A DNA stretch of 8,097 nucleotides from Desulfuromonadaceae bacterium (GTDB taxonomy: Bacteria; Desulfobacterota; Desulfuromonadia; Geobacterales; Pseudopelobacteraceae). The notes beneath the pieces are model-generated. The model saw only the letters and a program-made list of their open reading frames with translations. It was not told where the DNA came from and made no database searches. The stretch covers positions 1 to 8,097 of the forward strand of contig JAQUCQ010000143.1 in assembly GCA_028686145.1 (NCBI GenBank). Reading direction: 5' to 3'. Each line of letters begins with the position of its first letter. Within the stretch, counting starts at the first letter, position 1. This document shows, piece after piece, positions 1 through 5,254 of this stretch. The translations under genes and the position numbers were made by a program.

Positions 1-79
1 TATCATCCCTGCCATGTTCATTCAAAAGCTGGACCACCGCGCTGCCGATCAGGCCTGCTCCTCCGGTTACTATAATCAT
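1..79 (-). CDS. hldD: ADP-L-glycero-D-manno-heptose 6-epimerase, N-terminal fragment
   Basis: Only the first 26 codons lie in the window; the gene continues past the left edge. The translation starts MIIVTGGAGLIGSAVVQ, a Rossmann-fold dinucleotide-binding start (TGGAGLIGS at residues 5-13) typical of extended short-chain dehydrogenases. The exact MIIVTGGAG beginning is characteristic of HldD (RfaD), which epimerises ADP-D-glycero-D-manno-heptose to the L form for the LPS inner core, in the cytoplasm with bound NADP. The ATG overlaps the cbiO stop codon as ATGA, and GGAGG lies a few bases upstream inside cbiO, so translation is probably coupled to cbiO. A cobalt-transport operon is an odd place for an LPS gene. 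Another NAD-dependent sugar epimerase/dehydratase is possible because so little is visible. Confidence 0.72.
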   Translation of the reverse strand, partial: MIIVTGGAGLIGSAVVQLLNEHGRDD

Positions 80-933
80 AGTGTAGCCTCCTGCCTGGAT
101 TGTGCGGTAATCGCCATCAGTAGTTCCGTTTTAGTGCGTGGTGTATACCCCTTATCACGAAGATCAATGCCAATCAAGGAAAGTGAACGGGTAATTTCTG
201 CCACCAATGGTGCAGCACCCAGTTCGTTCTGAATTTTCACGTCTTGGAGTATTTCCTCCGCGGCGCCCTGAGCCAGCAGTTGTCCCGACTGCAGCACAAT
301 CACCTCGTCCGCCCATCCATAGGCAAAATCAAGGTCATGCGTCGCAATGATAATTGTCATTCCGGATGTGTGCAGCTGTTCAAGGACGGCCGCTAACTCG
401 TCTTGCATGGCAGCATCCAACCCGGCCATGGGTTCGTCCAGCACAAGCACCTCGGGTTGCATGGCAAGAACTCCGGCGATGCAGACCCGTTTTTTCTGGC
501 CATAACTCAGGTTATGCACCGGTTTGTTGGCCGTTTCTGTCATCCCCACTGCTGCCAATGCCGCTGCCACGCGCTCACGAACAATTTTTTTCTCAAGCCC
601 AAGGTTCATTGGCCCAAAGGAAACATCCTCCTGTACACTGGCCGAAAAGAGCTGACTGTCCGGATTCTGGAACACCATTCCGACTCGTGAACGGAGATTC
701 CTCATCGTCGCCCGGCTGTAATCAAGCGGGGTTTTCTCCCAGCTGACGTGTCCGGCTGTGGGGCGCAGAATGCCGTTCAGGTGCAGAAACATAGTCGTTT
801 TGCCGGCGCCGTTGGCTCCCAGTACGGCGGTGCGTGTGCCTCGGCGTATCGTCACGGAGCAGTTGTTGAGCGCGGCTGTGCCGTCAGGATAACAGTACGA
901 GACACGATTGAAGCTCAAGATAGCATCGCTCAT
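76..933 (-). CDS. cbiO: Cobalt ECF transporter ATP-binding subunit CbiO
   Basis: This ABC ATPase of 285 residues powers the CbiMNQO group I energy-coupling factor transporter for Co2+ uptake, on the cytoplasmic face of the membrane. Visible motifs in order are Walker A GANGAGKTT (39-47), Q-loop FQNPDSQLF (88-96), signature LSYGQKKR (142-149, with Y in place of the usual G of LSGGQ), Walker B VLVLDEP (162-168) followed by the D-loop AGLD, and the switch histidine in THD (198-200). FQNPDSQLF with LSYGQKKRV is typical of the CbiO/EcfA family. Length is normal for CbiO. Its ATG overlaps the cbiQ stop (ATGA), and its own stop overlaps the hldD start. It probably forms the ATPase dimer for the adjacent CbiM/CbiN/CbiQ, and may also serve the NikMN-like protein upstream. 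Confidence 0.95.
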   Translation of the reverse strand: MSDAILSFNRVSYCYPDGTAALNNCSVTIRRGTRTAVLGANGAGKTTMFLHLNGILRPTAGHVSWEKTPLDYSRATMRNLRSRVGMVFQNPDSQLFSASVQEDVSFGPMNLGLEKKIVRERVAAALAAVGMTETANKPVHNLSYGQKKRVCIAGVLAMQPEVLVLDEPMAGLDAAMQDELAAVLEQLHTSGMTIIIATHDLDFAYGWADEVIVLQSGQLLAQGAAEEILQDVKIQNELGAAPLVAEITRSLSLIGIDLRDKGYTPRTKTELLMAITAQSRQEATL

Positions 934-1676
934 GGCAGGAACGCCGCCAGAAAAACCAGGAGGAAGCCGCTAATAACTGCAAGTGGGATGGTTCGAGGGG
1001 CGTCAGGATGCTCAGGCTCTAAAAAGCGGAGAGCACCGTCGTTATTGCGTGCAAGCGCTGCGAGGTGAAGCGCCTGTGAACGGTGCCAGACTTGCACGGA
1101 CAGGTTGGCAACCATCCCTCCCAATGAACGTAGGGAAAGTGTAATCGTAGCATATCCCATGCGGGCTGATTGGGCGGTGATCGTCTCGTGTACCGCTTCA
1201 GAAAAAACAAAGAGGGTGCGGTAGCTGAGGGTCATCAAGTCGAGCAAGGTATCCGGTAGCTTGCAGCGCCGTAGTAGAGAGATAATATCCGAGAGCGGAG
1301 TAGTCAGCGCCAGAAAGAGAAGTGCAGTCAGACCTCCTAATGAGCGGCCGCAAACGTGGGCAATCGGCTCCAGTTCCGCCCGGGATAGATGCAGCGAGAG
1401 AGCACTAACCGTATTCCCGATTTTGAGTGAAACGGCGAGGGACAGTGCGCTGGCAGCCAGAAAAAAAAGTGCCGGAGCAGCTATCCGCAGATACCGCCCA
1501 AGCGGTATTCCCGCACCCAGAACAGTGACTGCACACAGAATCGCAGCAACGCCGCAGGCTGTGGCAGGGGCTGTGGCGGCATACGCGGCAATCATACCGC
1601 ATAAGGAAAATATCCCCTTAGCAGCAGGTGAGACTCTTCGCCAGCGGTTCGTGTAGGCAGACTGTTCAATCAGCAT
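930..1676 (-). CDS. cbiQ: Cobalt ECF transporter transmembrane coupling subunit CbiQ
   Basis: This 248-residue integral membrane protein is the T (scaffold) component linking the CbiO ATPases to the metal-capture unit CbiM/CbiN. It is strongly hydrophobic, with clear segments around residues 22-55, 62-85, 113-130 and 230-247. The segment PLSDIISLLRRCKLPDTLLD (127-146) followed by SYRTLFVF is characteristic of the CbiQ/EcfT family. T components carry two short Ala-Arg-Gly-type coupling motifs in cytoplasmic helices; here they read ARM (171-173) and ARN (209-211), so both arginines are kept but the third residue differs. The start overlaps the end of cbiN by 7 bases and the stop overlaps the cbiO start by 4, indicating one co-translated operon. 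Confidence 0.93.
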   Translation of the reverse strand: MLIEQSAYTNRWRRVSPAAKGIFSLCGMIAAYAATAPATACGVAAILCAVTVLGAGIPLGRYLRIAAPALFFLAASALSLAVSLKIGNTVSALSLHLSRAELEPIAHVCGRSLGGLTALLFLALTTPLSDIISLLRRCKLPDTLLDLMTLSYRTLFVFSEAVHETITAQSARMGYATITLSLRSLGGMVANLSVQVWHRSQALHLAALARNNDGALRFLEPEHPDAPRTIPLAVISGFLLVFLAAFLP

Positions 1677-2005
1677 TGTGCTTCCTTGTCAAATTCCCGC
1701 CGCATCCTGGCCCGGGTCACTGACATCCCCAGATAATATCCAATAAATCCGGCTCCCAGAGCCGCCTGCAGTGCGAAAAGCAAAGAGCCAATTTCACCGC
1801 TGGGCGGCTCCATCAAGGGCTTGAACCAAGGGTGATATCCTGGGGCAAGTTGGCTAATAACATCCTTGGCCTGATCATCGGCTCCCCGGAAAATCTCTAC
1901 ATCTTTGCCGTCCGGCCCTGGAGCCGGTTTGTGCACCATCCAAAGGGGGACGGCAACCAGCACCACTACGGCGATCATCATCAGCAGGTTTTGATGCCGT
2001 TTCAT
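1670..2005 (-). CDS. cbiN: Cobalt transport protein CbiN
   Basis: This small membrane protein of 111 residues has one transmembrane helix near the N terminus (about 7-24) and one near the C terminus (about 72-92). The loop between them contains GPDGKDVEIFRGADDQAKD and GYHPWFKPLMEPPSGEIGSL. The acidic loop, the PWF.P..EPPSGEIGSLLFALQAALGAG block and the basic tail match CbiN. In the family CbiN is needed with CbiM to load and move Co2+, probably by helping insert the metal into the CbiM site. It starts in an ATGA overlap with the cbiM stop and ends 7 bases inside cbiQ. Its place between cbiM and cbiQ is the standard gene order. Confidence 0.93.
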   Translation of the reverse strand: MKRHQNLLMMIAVVVLVAVPLWMVHKPAPGPDGKDVEIFRGADDQAKDVISQLAPGYHPWFKPLMEPPSGEIGSLLFALQAALGAGFIGYYLGMSVTRARMRREFDKEAQC

Positions 2006-2679
2006 GCTTGAACCTCCTGTGCCGTTACGACGTTCATCTCTTTCAACTCCTGGGGATTGAAACGTACCAAAGCGTTGAAGACTATAACGGTCAGAAACCC
2101 CTCGCTGATGGCCAGCGGAATCTGGGTGAGAGCAAAGACGGTGGCGAATTTTACAAATGATGCGGCAATGCCTCCGACAGGGTCGGGAAAGGCCAGTGCC
2201 AGTTGTAGTGAAGTGGTGACATAGGTCAGAAGGTCTCCCAAAGATGCGGCAAGAAATACCGAAAGTCCAAAGGGGAGTCGTGCTGTCTTGGCAAAGCGGT
2301 AAATAGCGGCTGCGGCGAACGGTCCTACTACCGCCATGGAGAAGATGTTAGCCCCCAAGGTTGTAATCCCGCCATGGGCCAGTAAAATCGCTTGAAACAG
2401 GAGCACTACGGCACCGATCGGTGCCATTGCAGCAGGTCCAAAAAGAATCGCGCCCAGACCGGTGCCGGTTGGGTGGGAACAGCTGCCGGTGACAGAAGGC
2501 ATTTTCAGAGCCGAGAGGACAAAAGTGAAAGCCGCAGCAACCCCCAGCAGCATCCGTTGTTCAGGTTTTTCCTTGATCCTTTTGTTGATGGAGCGTAGGC
2601 CGAAGGCGACGAATGGAGCTGAAGCGATACTCCAACCGATGGCATGTTTTACCGGTAGAAAACCTTCCATGATGTGCAT
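2002..2679 (-). CDS. cbiM: Cobalt-capture substrate-specific subunit CbiM
   Basis: CbiM (225 residues) is the membrane S component that binds Co2+. The start is fixed by the family-invariant N terminus MHIMEGFLP: the amino group and His2 help ligate the metal, so translation must begin here. GGAGG lies 6 bases upstream (positions 2690-2686). The frame is open for 11 more codons, but those would run into the terminator. Metal-site residues include His2 and His69 within GSCSHPTGTG (65-74), the form usual in cobalt-type CbiM. Other typical blocks are LLAHGGITTLGANIFSM (99-115) and the late QIPLAISEGFLTVIVFN. About six or seven hydrophobic segments span the protein. It is the first gene after the cobalamin riboswitch and overlaps cbiN by ATGA. 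Confidence 0.95.
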   Translation of the reverse strand: MHIMEGFLPVKHAIGWSIASAPFVAFGLRSINKRIKEKPEQRMLLGVAAAFTFVLSALKMPSVTGSCSHPTGTGLGAILFGPAAMAPIGAVVLLFQAILLAHGGITTLGANIFSMAVVGPFAAAAIYRFAKTARLPFGLSVFLAASLGDLLTYVTTSLQLALAFPDPVGGIAASFVKFATVFALTQIPLAISEGFLTVIVFNALVRFNPQELKEMNVVTAQEVQA

Positions 2680-2685
2680 GGTGTA

Positions 2686-2690
2686 CCTCC
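2686..2690 (-). promoter_or_regulatory. Ribosome binding site deciding the cbiM start
   Basis: GGAGG on the minus strand sits 6 bases before the ATG at 2679. It selects the MHIMEGFLP start over the in-frame ATG at 2712, which lies in the T-tract side of the attenuator. Confidence 0.8.
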
Positions 2691-2701
2691 ATATCAGGCT
2701 G

Positions 2702-2750
2702 AAAAAACACAAAAAAAGTCCGCACCTGCCGAAGCAGCATACGGACTTTT
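2702..2750 (-). terminator. Intrinsic terminator (attenuator) between riboswitch and cbiM
   Basis: On the minus strand AAAAGTCCG (2750-2742) pairs perfectly with CGGACTTTT (2722-2714). Inside this stem CTGC-TTCG-GCAG (2737-2726) forms a second helix capped by a C(UUCG)G tetraloop, one of the most stable RNA loops. The hairpin is followed by an interrupted T tract (2717-2702). It lies 22 bases before the cbiM start and 68 bases after the riboswitch, the standard arrangement for a cobalamin riboswitch that stops transcription when B12 is bound. Confidence 0.9.
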
Positions 2751-2763
2751 CGTATTCAAAGTC
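2744..2763 (-). promoter_or_regulatory. Candidate antiterminator hairpin
   Basis: On the minus strand GACTTT (2763-2758) can pair with AAAGTC (2749-2744), leaving an 8-base loop. The second arm is the left arm of the terminator stem, so this hairpin and the terminator exclude each other. It would be the B12-free conformation allowing read-through into cbiM. The six-pair helix is weak alone, and more upstream sequence may take part, so this is an inference from complementarity. Confidence 0.4.
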
Positions 2764-2817
2764 ACATTACTAACATATTCCATCTTCCCAGTCCCCCAGG
2801 AAATTGCTGATGGTAAG

Positions 2818-2987
2818 AATCACTGGCAGGTCTTCTGGCTCGCGATTCATCCTCCAGGCGTCTTCCCGGTCAGTCGACCAGTGACATAATGCCCTTCGTC
2901 CTCGCTTACAGCGGCGGGTCCGCGGGGGAATGGCTCAAATGGAGCGGCACCCCTCTTCCCTATCAAGCCCGTGCGGGCACCGTGATT
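2818..2987 (-). ncRNA. Cobalamin (adenosylcobalamin-type) riboswitch
   Basis: Read on the minus strand, the region shows the conserved B12 aptamer blocks in order: a GGTGCC-rich 5' part with GATAGGGAA, then CCGCCGCTGTAAGCGAGGAC (2918-2899), the B12 box as GTCACTG (2885-2879; most family members have GCCACTG), GGGAAG, AGGATGA, and finally CGCGAGCCAGAAGACCTGCC (2844-2825). The closing helix P1 is exact: AATCAC (2987-2982) pairs with GTGATT (2823-2818). It regulates the downstream cobalt-uptake operon, consistent with feedback by the finished coenzyme, through the terminator that follows. Only the one B12-box substitution is notable. Confidence 0.95.
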
Positions 2988-3033
2988 CATTATTCAATTA
3001 TCATAAATAAGCAATGCACACTTCGCTTAGTTA

Positions 3034-3062
3034 GCGATACCACGCCCCCTGCATCCTGTCAA
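3034..3062 (-). promoter_or_regulatory. Candidate sigma-70 promoter for the riboswitch-cbiMNQO transcript
   Basis: On the minus strand a perfect -35 TTGACA (3062-3057) is followed by 17 bases and a poor -10 TATCGC (3039-3034). Transcription would begin near 3027, about 40 bases before riboswitch helix P1. An inverted repeat, TAAGC-N12-GCTTA (3029-3008), sits at the predicted start of the transcript. The weak -10 means either an activator or a different promoter in the AT-rich 2990-3010 stretch. The rest of 2988-3187, between the NikMN-like gene and the riboswitch, shows no gene I can support and no convincing intrinsic terminator. Confidence 0.45.
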
Positions 3063-3187
3063 GGAGGATTGTGGTGGTGGTTTTGTTGTCTATCCACCTG
3101 TTTCTACAGGGTTTGGTATGCTGTATTGCCGTTACTGCGTGTGTCTGGTAGAGTTTATATGGCTGATGTACTGTTCTGTTGAACGGG

Positions 3188-4258
3188 TTAGTCGGTTCGG
3201 TTTCTATGTTTGAGCATAAAGCCGATTAGCAGGGACAGCCCCAGTGTCAGGGTGCCACCAACAATCCCGGAAATACTGGTGCCGAGCCTCTCTCCTCCGC
3301 GCGTAAGCTCTTGCGGGCTTTGAGTCTGGGGGACAATCTGATGGACCGGCATTCCAAGTGACTTGATTTCGGCCGGTTTTCGGAACGAGTAGTCCGGCAA
3401 AAAAGACAGCTTCTGCTGGATAAAGGCTAATGTATTGTGGAGCCGTTGTTCCGGACTCTTTAGTTCTTGTTGGCCGGTTACTCTTGCTATTGACCATTCA
3501 AGGCCGTCAGGCTGCTCAGAGGCAAACCAGGAAACAACTCCTCCTGTTATTGCTGCTACTGCCGCAAAACCGATCAGTAAGGTGCGTATCGGATAGCTGC
3601 TGTTCAGGCGGGACTCGAGCGGGGTTTGAAAAATTTCAGGTTTGGCACGATACACAAAAGAGATAACGGAGGCGGTCACCAGCCCTTCGACGATGCCGAT
3701 CGCTAAGTGGATAGGCTGCATGATGGCGACAAACGTTAAAAAGGGGAGCGAGGAAACTCCGGACAATACCGTTTCGACGACAACTCCAAATGATCCCATT
3801 TGCAAACTTAAGATTGCCGCTGCCAGTGATGCGACCGATATTCTGGTCGGGGAGGGGGTATGGCCGATAATCTTTTTGTAGACAAAGGGGTAGGCAATGA
3901 AAGCCGGAAAAAAACCGAGATTGAAAATATTGCACCCGAGTGCTAATAAACCACCATCGGCAAAGAAAAACGCCTGGACTACCAACACGGAGGCGATGGT
4001 CAAGAAGGCGGCATACGGGCCAAGAAGAATGGAAAGTATCAGTCCGCCTCCGAGATGTCCGCTGGAACCGGTGACTGGGATCGTAAAATTGATCATCTGT
4101 GCTGCAAAAATAAACGCGCCCAGAACCCCCATTAACGGAATCTTGCGATCATCCATTTCTGAGCGGACTTTTTTGGAGCAGTAGACTATTGCACCAGCTG
4201 TTACACCCCACATCATCCCGCCGACTGCAGGAGATAGTAATGCATCTGCCATATGCAT
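3188..4258 (-). CDS. NikMN-type nickel/cobalt-capture protein: CbiM-like domain fused to PDGLE domain
   Basis: This 356-residue membrane protein combines a CbiM/NikM S component (about 1-205) with a C-terminal PDGLE domain (about 225-350), the CbiN-like auxiliary part. The start is set by MHMADALLSP: Met1-His2 is the family's metal-binding N terminus, and GGAGG lies 7 bases upstream (4270-4266). The S-component site reads VTGSSGHLGGG (62-72, His68), unlike the SCSHPTGTG of the neighbouring CbiM. FFFADGGLLALGCNIFNLG (97-115) is the usual later block. PDGLEWSI occurs at 250-257, with a last membrane helix at about 326-348 and a basic tail. The motif suggests Ni2+ or a different Co2+ site, but specificity cannot be read from sequence alone. 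No cbiQ/cbiO of its own is visible; it lies upstream of, and in the same direction as, the riboswitch operon. The symbol nikMN fits the architecture but the metal is unproven. Confidence 0.88.
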   Translation of the reverse strand: MHMADALLSPAVGGMMWGVTAGAIVYCSKKVRSEMDDRKIPLMGVLGAFIFAAQMINFTIPVTGSSGHLGGGLILSILLGPYAAFLTIASVLVVQAFFFADGGLLALGCNIFNLGFFPAFIAYPFVYKKIIGHTPSPTRISVASLAAAILSLQMGSFGVVVETVLSGVSSLPFLTFVAIMQPIHLAIGIVEGLVTASVISFVYRAKPEIFQTPLESRLNSSYPIRTLLIGFAAVAAITGGVVSWFASEQPDGLEWSIARVTGQQELKSPEQRLHNTLAFIQQKLSFLPDYSFRKPAEIKSLGMPVHQIVPQTQSPQELTRGGERLGTSISGIVGGTLTLGLSLLIGFMLKHRNRTD

Positions 4259-4265
4259 GCGATGT

Positions 4266-4270
4266 CCTCC
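4266..4270 (-). promoter_or_regulatory. Ribosome binding site deciding the NikMN-like start
   Basis: GGAGG on the minus strand lies 7 bases before the ATG at 4258. It supports the MHMADALLSP start over the in-frame upstream ATG at 4291, which would bury the metal-binding N terminus. Confidence 0.8.
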
Positions 4271-4308
4271 GTACTGAAACATAAGAAACATAAAAAAATA
4301 ACACGATC

Positions 4309-4337
4309 AGGATACATAATATAAAATCAAGTATCAA
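4309..4337 (-). promoter_or_regulatory. Candidate sigma-70 promoter of the NikMN-like gene with overlapping inverted repeat
   Basis: On the minus strand -35 TTGATA (4337-4332) and -10 TATCCT (4314-4309) are separated by 17 bases, giving a start near 4302 and a leader of about 44 bases. The inverted repeat GATAC-N15-GTATC (4335-4331 and 4315-4311) overlaps both promoter boxes, the position expected for a repressor site. It does not match the E. coli NikR operator GTATGA-N16-TCATAC. Confidence 0.5.
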
Positions 4338-4403
4338 GCGCTAAAATGTTAAATTCGTGTTACTGTAATGACAAGCTGTTTTACAAGCGGTGTTTTCATA
4401 AAT

Positions 4404-4411
4404 GAGGGAAG
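4404..4411 (+). promoter_or_regulatory. Ribosome binding site deciding the sir2 start
   Basis: GAGGGAAG lies just before the GTG at 4416. The more upstream in-frame ATG at 4368 has no purine-rich element before it, so the GTG is preferred. Confidence 0.65.
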
Positions 4412-4415
4412 AAAA

Positions 4416-5231
4416 GTGTTTAATCATGCCGCAGCAATAGTCAGAGAAACAGAAGTTTTTATCATAACTGCCGGGGCAGGGATGGGCGTGGATTCAGGGC
4501 TGCCGGATTTCCGCGGCGATCATGGCTTCTGGAAAGCATATCCCGCGTATTCCCGTCTGGGACTCTCCTTTGCTGATTGTGCCAATCCGCAGCATTTTGC
4601 CCATGATCCGTCCTTTGCGTGGGGCTTCTATGGCCATCGCACCAACCTGTATCGTACTGTCATTCCGCACGAAGGTTTCCATATTATCAAGGAGTGGATA
4701 GCGCGGAACGGTGCAAATTGTTTTGTCGTTACTTCCAATGTCGACGGCCAGTTTCAGAAAGCGGGCTATGCTGAGGACCGGATTCTGGAAGTACATGGTT
4801 CAATTCATTGGCTGCAATGTCAAAAGCCATGCCGCAACGCCATTTGGGTGAACGATGAGATCGTCCGGATTGATGAAACGACCATGCGTGCCTTCCCCCC
4901 ACTTCCCCGCTGTCCCGACTGCGGGGAAGTTAGTCGCCCCAATATACTCATGTTCGGCGATTGGGCATGGCAGCAAGACCGTACTCTCAAACAGGAACAG
5001 GCGTTTAACCGGTTTTTAATGCATAATGCTGACCGGCGTATTGCGGTAATCGAGATAGGGGCAGGAAGCGCTATTGCAACAATCCGGGCAACATCGGAAC
5101 GCATCGGATGGAACTGCGAACATGCTACGGTTATTCGCATAAACCCTCGTGAACCGGAGATAATATCGCCCCATATCTCGCTGCCGTACACGGCGCTGGA
5201 AGCGGTCCAAAAGATTAATGCGTTGCTGTGA
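4416..5231 (+). CDS. Sir2-family NAD-dependent protein deacylase
   Basis: Sirtuins remove acyl groups from lysines, using NAD+ and releasing nicotinamide and O-acyl-ADP-ribose. The protein is 271 residues from the GTG start (287 from the upstream ATG at 4368, which lacks a ribosome site). NAD-binding GAGMGVDSGLPDFRG is at 20-34, the TSNVDG block (TQNxD equivalent) at 106-111 and the catalytic His127 in VHGS. The zinc cysteines are Cys135, Cys139, Cys166 and Cys169, followed by RPNILMFGD (174-182), IEIGAG and RINPREP. All catalytic and zinc residues are present, so it should be active. GAGMGVDSG instead of GAGIS(A/T)ESG marks a divergent bacterial subgroup. It stands alone on the plus strand between cobalt-uptake and acyl-CoA genes. 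Bacterial sirtuins often deacylate acyl-CoA synthetases, but a role in regulating the neighbouring pathway is only inference. Confidence 0.88.
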   Translation: MFNHAAAIVRETEVFIITAGAGMGVDSGLPDFRGDHGFWKAYPAYSRLGLSFADCANPQHFAHDPSFAWGFYGHRTNLYRTVIPHEGFHIIKEWIARNGANCFVVTSNVDGQFQKAGYAEDRILEVHGSIHWLQCQKPCRNAIWVNDEIVRIDETTMRAFPPLPRCPDCGEVSRPNILMFGDWAWQQDRTLKQEQAFNRFLMHNADRRIAVIEIGAGSAIATIRATSERIGWNCEHATVIRINPREPEIISPHISLPYTALEAVQKINALL

Positions 5232-5254
5232 GTGGTGATTCGGTGAGTTCTGAA

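Noticed and set aside
354..746. Long plus-strand open frames opposite cbiO, and similar ones opposite cbiQ, the B12-binding subunit gene and cobO
   Set aside because: They are antisense to strongly conserved proteins, show no family motifs, and have no promoters or ribosome sites of their own.
3091..3115. Hairpin CCTGT-TTCT-ACAGG as a terminator of the NikMN-like gene
   Set aside because: It has only five firm pairs and no T run follows on the minus strand.
2889..3182. 97-codon plus-strand open frame beginning MPFVLAYSGG
   Set aside because: It reads antisense through the cobalamin riboswitch, whose conserved RNA elements explain the sequence; the protein has no recognisable family pattern and no ribosome site.
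3151..3182. Plus-strand ATGGCTGATGTACTG resembling the MADALL start of the NikMN-like gene
   Set aside because: The similarity covers only about six codons before a stop and no further CbiM homology follows, so a gene remnant is not supported.
4368..4415. Upstream ATG start for the sirtuin
   Set aside because: It lacks a ribosome site, adds 16 residues not typical of the family, and a GTG with GAGGGAAG before it gives a normal N terminus.
4820..5191. Minus-strand open frames opposite sir2
   Set aside because: They are shadows of the sirtuin coding strand, which has intact catalytic and zinc-binding motifs.
5232..5254. Bidirectional terminator between sir2 and crotonase 2
   Set aside because: The 23-base gap contains no inverted repeat or T run.
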